Below, piece by piece: positions 35,798-45,108 of a stretch of DNA of 64,000 nucleotides (position 1 is the first letter of the stretch; each line of letters starts with the position of its first letter). The position numbers and the translations under genes were made by a program. Source of the stretch: Eubacteriales bacterium mix99 (lineage in GTDB: Bacteria; Bacillota; Clostridia; Caldicoprobacterales; DTU083). The stretch covers positions 590,500-654,499 of the forward strand of contig CP121690.1 of NCBI GenBank assembly GCA_038396605.1, read 5' to 3'. The notes beneath the pieces were generated by a model. The model saw only the letters and a list, made by a program, of their open reading frames with translations. It did no database searches and had not been told where the DNA came from.

Positions 35798-37423
35798 TTA
35801 TCCTTTAAACCCGTATCGCTTCGCTGCATCTTTGTACACCTTCATATAATGATCCAGACGCATGTTGTCAAATCCCTTTACATAATCGTCCCATTCGTCA
35901 AAGGATTTTTTGCCTGTCACAAAAAGAGCCCGGTTTTCATTGATGTAAGTACTGAGATCCGTGGCGATGGAAGCCATATCGTCCGTATCCTTGTCTTCCC
36001 ATACAAAGCCCGGCCATATGGTTTTGGGACGATATTCATACAGTTTATCCGCACTGGCCTTTGTAATTGGCTGCATCTCGCCGCCTTTGAAGTACTTGTC
36101 ACCGGCGATGGAAGGATTGGCTCCGCCTGCCCAGGGAACATAGGCACCCAGGACCTGCTCAAACATGATCCCATCCGGATTTTTCATGACATAATCCGTA
36201 TACTCGTAATTCCCGTTGTCATCCACATAATAGGTTTTGTCCTTTACCCCCATGAAATACTCCCGCATTCCATCATCGCTGTACCAATAGTCTTCCCAGC
36301 GCATCGTTGCCTCAGGATTCGGATTCTTTTTCGTAATGACAAAATGTCCGAAACCGGACAGTGCCGGACCGGAGTTATTCCACAACAGATTCCCGTTGGG
36401 GCCTTTCAGAGGCGCCTCCAAACCCACACTCTTTTCACTGTATTTGGTACCGATGACGGAATGATTGACGAAAGCGTAACAGAGAGCTCTCCCTTCCTCT
36501 CCTTTGGCGATCAGCTTGGGCATATCCATGGTGAATATTTCCTGATCCAGCAGGTGCTCCTGATAAAGCATATGCATGAACTGAAGCAGCTGTTTGTATC
36601 CTTCGGACGTGGGGATAAATCGCAGCTCGCTGGTGTCCGGATCCACATCTACATTTCCATGTGCACTTCCGCGTGTGCCCAAACCAAACGAGCCTTTCAA
36701 TATCCCTTCCAGTCCGCCATAATCGGAACAGGTCAACGGCACTTCATCCGCTTTTCCATTTTCGTTATAGTCCAGATCTTTAAAAGCTTTCAATACATCA
36801 ACAAACGCATCCAAAGTCGTCGGTACTTCCTTATTCACCTTCCGGAGAGCCTCCGAATTGAAAAACAACTTGGGACCGCTGGTAATCGCCGGGGCGCCAA
36901 GAATATATCCAAGGGAATAGATTTTCCCGTCCGGCATAGTCAGTCCTTTCTCCACATCCGGCCACTTCTTGAAGGCTGCCCTGACATTCGGTGCATATTG
37001 ATCGATCAGATCAGACAAAGGCAAAATCAGTCCCTGTTTGGAATACTTGGAAATATCCGTTGCCGGAAACTGCATTTTGAAAAAGGCATCCGGAAGTTCC
37101 TCAGCGGAAGCCATCATGATGTTCCGCCGCTCCGCCACAAATTCCTGCGGAATACAGACCCAGTCCACATCGATATTGGACTTCTTTTCATAATCCTTTA
37201 GAATGACCATATCATTGAAATCTTTCTGAACCGGCGTCTGCATGGTGACAATTTTCAGCTTGAGCGTTTTGTCCACTATCGGGAAACCATCCGGGTTCAC
37301 TTTTACTGCGGCTTTGCTTTTCCCTCCTGTTTGTTTCCCGCAGCCTGCCAATGCAATGCATAAAAGAACGGCCAGCAGAAGCAGAACAATACCTTTCTTT
37401 CCTTTGCGCAGGAATCCTTTCAT
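35798..37423 (-). CDS. Sugar-binding lipoprotein (LplA-like)
   Basis: About 541 residues. Signal region KGKKGIVLLLLAVLLCIALAGC ends in a lipobox with Cys near residue 29. The mature part is a large extracellular solute-binding protein of the type paired with LplB/LplC permeases, which usually bind oligosaccharides such as arabino- or xylo-oligomers. The upstream in-frame part is ignored because GGGAGG lies 8 bases before ATG 37423. Three genes on the same strand (permeases 37480 and 38399) form an operon; no ATPase is present, as usual for this class, which shares MsmX-type ATPases. Confidence 0.88.
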   Translation of the reverse strand: MKGFLRKGKKGIVLLLLAVLLCIALAGCGKQTGGKSKAAVKVNPDGFPIVDKTLKLKIVTMQTPVQKDFNDMVILKDYEKKSNIDVDWVCIPQEFVAERRNIMMASAEELPDAFFKMQFPATDISKYSKQGLILPLSDLIDQYAPNVRAAFKKWPDVEKGLTMPDGKIYSLGYILGAPAITSGPKLFFNSEALRKVNKEVPTTLDAFVDVLKAFKDLDYNENGKADEVPLTCSDYGGLEGILKGSFGLGTRGSAHGNVDVDPDTSELRFIPTSEGYKQLLQFMHMLYQEHLLDQEIFTMDMPKLIAKGEEGRALCYAFVNHSVIGTKYSEKSVGLEAPLKGPNGNLLWNNSGPALSGFGHFVITKKNPNPEATMRWEDYWYSDDGMREYFMGVKDKTYYVDDNGNYEYTDYVMKNPDGIMFEQVLGAYVPWAGGANPSIAGDKYFKGGEMQPITKASADKLYEYRPKTIWPGFVWEDKDTDDMASIATDLSTYINENRALFVTGKKSFDEWDDYVKGFDNMRLDHYMKVYKDAAKRYGFKG

Positions 37424-37479
37424 TTTTCCAACCTCCCAATCATTGTAAACTTTACCGGCAGAACAAAAATCAATTGGCA

Positions 37480-38376
37480 TCAACCTTTTAATGCTCCGAT
37501 CATCACTCCCTTCACAAAGAACTTTTGTACAAAGGGATAAAGAATCAGCATTGGCACGCTGGAGACAACAATGACACTGTATTTTATGGTCTCTGCCCGC
37601 ATGGCCTGCCGCGCCATTTCCTCCGCCGAGGAATCCATCATATTCTGCGCCTGATTCATTACCAGCACTTCCCTGAGGAAAAGCTGAAGCGGATATTTGC
37701 TTCGATCATTGATATACATCATGGCACTGAAATAGGAATTCCAGTATCCTACGGCATAATAAAGGGAAAGAACAGCCAGAACCGGCCCGGAAAGGGGAAG
37801 CACCACCTTAAAAAGAATCCCCGTATTGGAGCATCCGTCCATATAGGCGGCTTCCTGCAGTTCATAAGGCACGGAATTTTCAAAATAGGTCCGCATAATG
37901 ATCAGATTATAAGTGGAGACGGCACTGGGCAGAATCAGGGAAGCCCAGGAGTTCAGCAGGCCCAGGGATTGTACCACCAGAAACAGGGGGATGATCCCTC
38001 CGCCGAAAAACATGGTAAAGGAAAACAGCTTCATCAGCACGTTACGGCCATAAAAATCCTTTCGTGACAACGGATAGGCACCGCAGACCGTCAGGATCAT
38101 ATTCAACAATGTCCCGGTAAGTGTAATAATCAAGGTATTCCGATACCCGATCATGATATCCTGGTTTTTAAATACTTCACGATAGGAATCCAGGTTGAAT
38201 CCCACCGGCAGGAAATATAATTTTCCGGCAGTTACCATCTTCGGATCCGAAAACGAGGCACTGAGAGTATAAATCAGGGGAAACAATACAATTAACAGAA
38301 TCATGCTCAAAATGGTACCATTCACCATATTGAAAATAAGATCGTTGCGGGAATGAATTCCTGCTCTCTTTGTCAT
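37480..38376 (-). CDS. Carbohydrate ABC permease (LplC/YtcP-like)
   Basis: A 298-residue permease with about six transmembrane helices and the EAA motif LQEAAYMDGCSNTGILFKVV. Functions with the neighbouring permease to import the sugar bound by the lipoprotein. AAAGGAG precedes the ATG. Confidence 0.9.
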   Translation of the reverse strand: MTKRAGIHSRNDLIFNMVNGTILSMILLIVLFPLIYTLSASFSDPKMVTAGKLYFLPVGFNLDSYREVFKNQDIMIGYRNTLIITLTGTLLNMILTVCGAYPLSRKDFYGRNVLMKLFSFTMFFGGGIIPLFLVVQSLGLLNSWASLILPSAVSTYNLIIMRTYFENSVPYELQEAAYMDGCSNTGILFKVVLPLSGPVLAVLSLYYAVGYWNSYFSAMMYINDRSKYPLQLFLREVLVMNQAQNMMDSSAEEMARQAMRAETIKYSVIVVSSVPMLILYPFVQKFFVKGVMIGALKG

Positions 38377-38398
38377 ACCCAGGACTCCTTTCTCACCG

Positions 38399-39367
38399 TT
38401 ACCATAAGCTGGTGGAGCTGATTCTGCGGGATATGGTATTTACGGTGACCAGCAGCATAAAGTTGATAATGGAATTAAAGAAACCTATCGCCGTTGCATA
38501 GGAGTACTGCGCTCCCTGAATTCCCAGCCGATAGGAGTAAGTGGAAATAATATCTGATTTGCTCAGGTTGAGGTCATTCTGCATCAGGAAAGCTTTTTCA
38601 AAACCAATATTCATCAAACCACCAACATTCAATATCAGAACAATCACAATAGTGGGCAGAATGGCCGGCATGTTGATATGCCAGATGCGCTGCATTCTTC
38701 CGGCACCATCTATTTTTGCTGACTCATGCAGCTGCGGATCCACCCCTGACAATGATGCAATAAATATGATGGAATCCCATCCCATGTTCTGCCATACACC
38801 GGACGCCACATATAAGGTATGGAACCAGGAAGCCTCCTCCATGAAATTCATCCTGGAACCGCCCAATTTTGCAATCATCATGTTTATGATCCCATACTCC
38901 GGATGAACAAAGTTTTTCAACATACCGACAATCACCACAGTGGACAGAAAATGAGGCACATAGGTAACATTCTGAACGAGCTTTTTCCTTCTGCTGTTTT
39001 TCATTTCGTTGATCAACAAAGCCAAAATAACCGGAATTGGAAACCCAAACAGCAGCTGCAATACACTGATACTCAATGTGTTGGAAATCAGCCGTAAAAA
39101 ATAGGGAGAGCCGAAAAAGCGTTCAAAATGTTTCAGCCCGACCCAGGGGCTTCCGAAAATTCCATCTATGGCGACATAATCCTTGAACGCCAGCTGCAGA
39201 CCATACATGGGCCTGTAACAAAAAATAATGTAGAATACAAGAACAGGCAGGATCAGCAGATACAGATCCAGATTGCGTATGATTTTTTTGGACCGGAGAA
39301 AATGCATCACTTTTTCTTTCCGACTGGTCCTTTGCGTCGGCTTAGGTGTAAGAGCACCGGACGACAT
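38399..39367 (-). CDS. Carbohydrate ABC permease (LplB-like)
   Basis: About 322 residues with about six transmembrane segments and an EAA-type motif (LHESAKIDGAGRMQRIWHIN). The open frame extends to 39496, but AGAAGGAGGGG lies just before ATG 39367, which is preferred. First gene of the importer operon; 22 bases separate its stop from the next permease. Confidence 0.88.
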   Translation of the reverse strand: MSSGALTPKPTQRTSRKEKVMHFLRSKKIIRNLDLYLLILPVLVFYIIFCYRPMYGLQLAFKDYVAIDGIFGSPWVGLKHFERFFGSPYFLRLISNTLSISVLQLLFGFPIPVILALLINEMKNSRRKKLVQNVTYVPHFLSTVVIVGMLKNFVHPEYGIINMMIAKLGGSRMNFMEEASWFHTLYVASGVWQNMGWDSIIFIASLSGVDPQLHESAKIDGAGRMQRIWHINMPAILPTIVIVLILNVGGLMNIGFEKAFLMQNDLNLSKSDIISTYSYRLGIQGAQYSYATAIGFFNSIINFMLLVTVNTISRRISSTSLW

Positions 39368-39465
39368 ACAACCCCTCCTTCTGAATGAAAGCATACTTTC
39401 GGAAACTCTGAAAGCTTCTTTGTTTGTCCTGGCCAGTGAAGTTTTCAACCACCATTGAGCTATAT

Positions 39466-39477
39466 CCACTATAGTGG
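39466..39477. promoter_or_regulatory. Palindrome upstream of the sugar importer
   Basis: Perfect 12-bp palindrome CCACTATAGTGG about 100 bases before the importer operon, in the gap after the AraC-type regulator. It could be a binding site for that regulator; no test is possible here. Confidence 0.3.
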
Positions 39478-39599
39478 CAAGCCATTTGCCGGGCAATCGT
39501 TGTTTTCAATTTTGAACCGTCATTTTGGATATAGAGCCGTCATTCTCCATGCAGATATACTTTATCTGTATGGAAATCCTTATTCACACAAACATTACA

Positions 39600-41816
39600 T
39601 CAGACCTTTGAGACGGAAGCCTTGCCCGATCGAAACTGGGTGGGAGTCCATCCGGTTTGTTTCTTGAACTTCTTGGTAAAATGATTGATATCTCCGTACC
39701 CACAGCAATGTACAATATCTTTGAGCGGCGCACTTCCCTCCAGAAGCATCTTTTTGGCATGCTCCATCCGCACCTTATCCAGCATTTGAAAGACGGTATC
39801 CTTGCCTGCCTTCCTCATATATTTATTCAGATAGGAAGTTGATACATGGAAATAGTCTGCTATACCCTGCACACTCAAATTTCTGTCCGCAAAATTTTCT
39901 TCGATATAGGACGCAACCTCTCTCAGCAGCTGACTCGATTGGTCTTCTTTCATTTTCCAAATGTGACAGCAAAGTCTGCCGGCATAGAAAAGATAGCAGT
40001 CCATCATGCTTCGCCGGTCCGAATAGACATGGTACACGGCATTGTTCATTTCCTCGTCGTAGAAATTTACGGAAGAAGCGATCAAAATCAGGTGGGAGAT
40101 CAGATCCGAATAAATCAGAATATGGTGGATATGATCTTCTGTACTTTGAAAGATTGCCTGAAGCAATGATTCCACTTCCTCCATCCTGCATTGCTGTATT
40201 GCCTGAGTCAGTTTGGGCTTTTCCATATCCACGTAATCCAACAGATCAATGATCCTTTGAATATGGGGATCATAATGCATGGCAGGACGGTTTTCCCCAC
40301 TTTCTGTTTCTGCCAGCGCAGACAATGCCTGAAGGAAGGACTGGCGAATCCGATGCGCACTCTTTACCGGTTTTCCAATTCCGATCCGGCAGGAAGAATC
40401 CAATTGCCTGACCTTTTCACAAAACTGTCCTTCTGCATGCACCAGTCCGGATTCGGTATCGGCATGAAACAGAACAATCAGGAGATCATACTCATTTTTA
40501 CCGGAAAGATAGGCAACCGACCTGTTTCCGCTGTCTTCCCATTTATAGAACGGAACATATCTGTCTTTTACGGGTCCTCCTTTATCTGGCATGTTCGCAA
40601 CAAGCACAGTAAATAATGTATAAGGAAACAGGATCCCTTCCCGTACATAACTGTCGTAATTGGTGGAATAAACGGATGTGGAACGAACCAGCGCATTGAT
40701 CAGGCTGCTTTTTAAAAGGTTCCTGTCCGAAAGCAGTCTGCAATTTGTTTCCTGAAGCTTCTCCTGCATATCAGACAGATGATTGCGGATGACATCAAGA
40801 TCTTCATATCCTGTGGAAACCCCGGTTCCGGCAGAGACAGGAACATCATTTGTCAGAAGCGCGATGGGGCGATAAGACATTTGTGTACATATATAGCTCA
40901 AAATCAAGCCAACAAGCAGAAAACCCATAAAAGAGGTGATCAAAACAGACCGCAGAGTGTGAAACTCCCTGTGGAAAAGAGAAGCTCTGGAAACAATACA
41001 ATATTGAAAGCCGCTGACGGAGGAATTGCTGAACAATAGAATATATCTGCCGCTGAACCCCATGGATATCCCATCCCATGTTCTTTCTTCCGTGTAGTTT
41101 TTAAAATCCGGGACAGATGGCAAATCCGTATTGACATTGAGAGCCAGCTCCGAACCATGGGATGCATCCATAATATAAAAGCTTGCCTGCTGATTTCCGA
41201 TAACTGCCTTCACAGGCTTTACAAAGGCATCCTTGCGAATGAGATAGACCAATTTACGTTGAAAAGAAAAGGGAGTCATATAGAAGGCTACATCCTTTCT
41301 CTCCGATTCCCGATAAATCGATATTGGAAGAATCCCATTCAGAACAGGAACTTCTGTAGTTCGGATTTGCCGGGTCAATTCCTTTGTGCTGACCGAAGAC
41401 TGCGTATAGGTCCCGAAATATTTTTCTGCCTCAATGGTGCCGGAAGAACAATACGCCTTATTCTTTTCAAAATCATACAGGACAATGTCAACCAGATTGA
41501 CATTGGCAGCCGTGCGACTGGCAAGTTCTGAGACAATTTTATAATCCCGGTATCCACCGCCTTCCGCAAGAGCCATCAAAACATCATAGTCCCTGCGAAG
41601 GCTTCGGGTGGTTGCTTCCATTCCGGCAATCTGATTGTCGATTTCATTTCTCAAAAGCTTCACACTCTGTAAATTTTTATCAATCGTTTTCTGCATGGAA
41701 GATTCGTAGAAAAAATTACAAATCATTATACCAATCATTGAAAGAATCGTAACCATCAATAACATATTGGCCCATAGCACGGAAGTATACTTTCGTCTAC
41801 CAAAGAAAATCCGCAT
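39600..41816 (-). CDS. Membrane-bound AraC family regulator (YesN-like one-component)
   Basis: About 738 residues. Two transmembrane helices (about residues 15-35 and 290-312) flank a Cache-like extracellular sensor of about 250 residues. A cytoplasmic middle region leads to two AraC helix-turn-helix motifs (LSVQGIADYFHVSTSYLNKYMRK; LKDIVHCCGYGDINHFTKKFKK). Such one-component systems control adjacent sugar ABC operons. GGGGGGC before ATG 41816 fixes the start rather than 41831. Confidence 0.88.
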   Translation of the reverse strand: MRIFFGRRKYTSVLWANMLLMVTILSMIGIMICNFFYESSMQKTIDKNLQSVKLLRNEIDNQIAGMEATTRSLRRDYDVLMALAEGGGYRDYKIVSELASRTAANVNLVDIVLYDFEKNKAYCSSGTIEAEKYFGTYTQSSVSTKELTRQIRTTEVPVLNGILPISIYRESERKDVAFYMTPFSFQRKLVYLIRKDAFVKPVKAVIGNQQASFYIMDASHGSELALNVNTDLPSVPDFKNYTEERTWDGISMGFSGRYILLFSNSSVSGFQYCIVSRASLFHREFHTLRSVLITSFMGFLLVGLILSYICTQMSYRPIALLTNDVPVSAGTGVSTGYEDLDVIRNHLSDMQEKLQETNCRLLSDRNLLKSSLINALVRSTSVYSTNYDSYVREGILFPYTLFTVLVANMPDKGGPVKDRYVPFYKWEDSGNRSVAYLSGKNEYDLLIVLFHADTESGLVHAEGQFCEKVRQLDSSCRIGIGKPVKSAHRIRQSFLQALSALAETESGENRPAMHYDPHIQRIIDLLDYVDMEKPKLTQAIQQCRMEEVESLLQAIFQSTEDHIHHILIYSDLISHLILIASSVNFYDEEMNNAVYHVYSDRRSMMDCYLFYAGRLCCHIWKMKEDQSSQLLREVASYIEENFADRNLSVQGIADYFHVSTSYLNKYMRKAGKDTVFQMLDKVRMEHAKKMLLEGSAPLKDIVHCCGYGDINHFTKKFKKQTGWTPTQFRSGKASVSKV

Positions 41817-42065
41817 TTTTGCGCCCCCCATTTTTTAATTAAATTATACTGCATGGTTGCATGGAAAAGCTGTTATAATAAGATCAAACTTGTTGCAGGC
41901 GTTGAATGGGGTTCATGACAAGTGGATACATTATACAATAAAATATGTTTGGCTAATTATGTTCAGCCAAAAAGAGCAGACGAAAGGAAAGAGTACGCAT
42001 ACCTGAGCAAAGAGCCCACTGAGCTCCAGTCATGGACCGGACAAACTTTCACGGAGGCAGAAAAC

Positions 42066-42548
42066 ATGAAAACAAACGGCTTCTTATTCTTTTATCAAAC
42101 TCCCATCGGCAGAATCGGCATTACCGAAAACGGAACCGTACTGACCCATGTCTTTTTTGAGGAGGATTTCATTCCCGATCCCGATCATTGGGAAAGAAGG
42201 GAAACGGATTTGCTTCGGATGGCCGCAACACAGCTGCAGGAATATTTCAGCGGCCGGCGAAAAGTCTTTGATGTTCCCCTGAGCCGGAAAGGTACACCCT
42301 TCCGGCAGAAGGTCCGGGGAGCCCTGCTGGAAATTCCATATGGCGAGACAAGAAGCTACAGGGAAATTGCACGCGCCATAGGCATGGAAAACGCATGCCG
42401 CGCCGTTGGTATGGCAAACAAAAGCAACCCGCTTCCCATCTTTATCCCCTGCCACCGTGTCATCGGGTCCAATGGCAAGCTGATTGGTTATGCAGGTGGA
42501 CTGGACAAAAAGCAATTTCTTCTTGATCTTGAAAAACAATATGTGTGA
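42066..42548 (+). CDS. ogt: Methylated-DNA-protein-cysteine methyltransferase
   Basis: About 160 residues. The active-site PCHRVIG motif with the acceptor Cys, preceded by helix-turn-helix residues (GETRSYREIARAIG), identifies O6-alkylguanine-DNA alkyltransferase (Ogt/MGMT). It repairs O6-methylguanine by suicide transfer. The frame opens at 41922, but GGAGGCAGAAAAC precedes ATG 42066. The upstream 190-base leader has a 7-bp hairpin but no other gene I can support. Confidence 0.92.
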   Translation: MKTNGFLFFYQTPIGRIGITENGTVLTHVFFEEDFIPDPDHWERRETDLLRMAATQLQEYFSGRRKVFDVPLSRKGTPFRQKVRGALLEIPYGETRSYREIARAIGMENACRAVGMANKSNPLPIFIPCHRVIGSNGKLIGYAGGLDKKQFLLDLEKQYV

Positions 42549-42872
42549 AATCCTGCAGGATCCCAACCATTTGAATTGAAAAGCCACAGCCTGATCTGTA
42601 CTTTTTCGACAGTTTGCAGCTCCTTTTTTCATCTCACCCGTTGAATTTACAATTTTTACACTCGATATTTACCATAAATATTCATTATATCAATAATTAA
42701 CCTTCCGTAAATATACGAAAGTTCGTATAATAGAATCATTATGTCATCTGAACCTGTCAGCGCTTAATGATATATCCAGTGGCAGGGTCCATATCAAATG
42801 TTATAAAACGTCTGGATTGCCGATAAGAAAAACCTTCCGGCTCATCCAGCACTTGAAAGGTAGGAGTCAATA
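42549..42872. other. Intergenic region with -10-like sequence
   Basis: AT-rich region before the MalT-like gene. ATACGAAAGTTCGTAT, a near-perfect palindrome at 42713-42728, overlaps TATAAT (42726-42731), so a regulated promoter for the LuxR gene is likely. No gene seen. Confidence 0.4.
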
Positions 42873-44937
42873 TTGTTTCACAAAAGGCAGACTGTTCATG
42901 AGTTATATTTCTTCCCAAAGCAACTGAAGGTTCAGTTGGATTCTATCAGACAGTATCCATTGACCATTGTGGAAGCACCCTCCGGTTTTGGAAAAACAAC
43001 TGCCATACAAAAATATCTGGAGAAAATCTCAGGACCCGCATCTTCTGTCTATTGGTATACCTGTTTAAACGAGCCGCCTTCCGGTATATGGAATGGTATC
43101 TGCAGCCTCTTTGCAAAAATAGATGGGAAAACCGCTGTAAACCTGAACAGGCTGAACCTTCCTGATGCAGATGCCCTGGCGGATTTATCCTCAATGATAC
43201 GGGAAGTTCGCTGCCCGTCGGAAACTTTTCTGGTAATTGACAGCTTTCAGCTTATGAAAAGCCGGATTCCAGAGCAGATCCTTCATGCCTTTTCTGTTCA
43301 TGGCAATGCCAATCTGCACATTATCTGCATCTTCCAACCGCTCCGGGACCGTCCGGAAGCCACCGTTTATCATGCCAATATCCACACCATTGACAGCAGA
43401 CACCTCCTGTTCACCAGGGAAAGCACAGGCAGATACGCCCGTATGGCAGGTGCAGCACTCACGGACAGAAAGCTGGACAGTCTGTACAACCGTACGGAAG
43501 GCTGGATATCGGCGATCCGTCTGCAGCTGCAGCAGTATCAGGAAACCGGGACCTTTGCGCGCACTCAGGGACTGGACCAGCTGGTGGAAACAGCATTCTG
43601 GAACACTCTTGCCAATGAGGAAAAAGAATTCATCCTTGATGTCTCCGTACTGGATGAATTTACAACCAGGCAGGCCCAAAAGATGCTGAATCAAAAAACG
43701 CTGCCGGACAACATACAGCATTTACTTGACAGCAATGAGTTTATCCACTATTTCCCTGAAAAAGATCTCTACACCCTGCACCGTACCATACAGAATTATC
43801 TCCGGGGCCGCTTCTTTAACCAAAAATCGAAAGAGTATCAGACGCAGACGCTCCGCAGGGCAGCCAAAACCTGTTCTGCCATTGCCGACTATTACTCTGC
43901 CGCTTTGTTTTATTACCGGATATCGGATTACGATGCCGTTTTGAATCTGCCCCTGGATATGGAGTATCTGAGCAATCAAAGAGAAAGAAAAGTCCTGGAT
44001 TTTATTGTTGATTTCGTTCTTGCCTGTCCGGAAGAAATCCTGTGCAGACATCCCCGGACGATTATGATATTTGCCCTCCAGTTATATATGGATGGGCGGT
44101 GCGCAAAGCAAAGGCATGCATCAAAAATGCATTTCCCTTTGTACGGAATTTGTTCTTGCGCAGATTGCCCTGCTCCGGGGAGACACGAAAAGCTATTGCT
44201 CGGCTACGGATCGGATACGGCAGTACCGGTCTTCCGGCTCCGAACGCATCCTTCTCCGCATGGCGGAGCTTTGCCTTGCAGAGCTGTCCCTTACCCTGGG
44301 GGAGGACGACGGACTGGCAGACTGGCTATATGATCCGGAGAGCATAAAAAAGGTCCTTTACACTCCCGCAGTACCTTACGGCCTCATACTTTACAGTAAA
44401 ATTTTGCTTCTCCGCAAACGTTATAACGAATTTCGCGGTCTTTCCGCACTGATCCTGGACATATCCAAAGAAATGCATTATCTCCTGCCGCAGGTATATC
44501 AGCTGATTTACCTGGCGATTGTCAAACATGCACAGGGGCGGACAGAAGAAGCGCAAACCCGTCTGAACCAGGCACTTGCCATCGCCTTGCCGGACAAGGT
44601 GTATCTGCCCTTTGCGGTGCATGGCACCGCTCTTGGATCTCTTTTGGAAACCGCCAAACTGTCAGTATCCGATCATAAGGGGATTCGTAATATTATGTCA
44701 CTCGCCCGGCGCCAGGAGGCAGGTATAAAGGCTGTGAGGAAAGCACTGCTTCCCGGAAAATCCCCTCTCACCCCACGGGAACGGGATATCGCCCTGCTTG
44801 CTCAAAAAAGGCTGACGGCCAGGGAAATCGCCAAACAACTTTTCATAACGGATTCCACCGTTCGAAGCACCTTGAAGTCGGTTTATAAAAAACTGGATAT
44901 TCACTCCAAATCCGAACTGGCCCATATGGACCTGTAG
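42873..44937 (+). pseudogene. MalT/LuxR-type ATPase regulator, frameshifted
   Basis: Starts at TTG 42873 behind TAGGAG. The first ~400 residues are the MalT-type STAND regulator: Walker A EAPSGFGKTT and a winged-helix/sensor region. At about 44090 (after FALQLYMDG) the frame changes. The continuation in another frame (IALLRGDTKSYCSATDR) ends in a typical LuxR helix-turn-helix (LTPRERDIALLAQKRLTAREIAKQL). The two parts sum to about 680 residues, shorter than the usual 800-plus, so some sequence may also be missing. As written it makes a regulator without its DNA-binding end. Confidence 0.8.
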
Positions 44938-44940
44938 TCG

Positions 44941-44987
44941 GCCTTTACCACAAAACGCCTTTACCACAAAACGCCTTACCATAAAAC
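44941..44987. repeat. 16-bp tandem repeat
   Basis: GCCTTTACCACAAAAC twice, then a third copy with one deletion and one change. It begins a few bases after the LuxR stop codon. Confidence 0.85.
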
Positions 44988-45108
44988 ACGGCCTCATGGT
45001 TGGATACCAGCTGCCGCATGGGAAAGCCCCCCATAATGGGGGTGTAAAAAAGGACAAACCATCGTATCATATAGGATAGAGGTGGTTTTTTCCCAGGGGA
45101 GGCAGGCA

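Noticed and set aside
44941-44987. CRISPR array
   Set aside because: The repeats are directly adjacent with no spacers and no cas genes are nearby.
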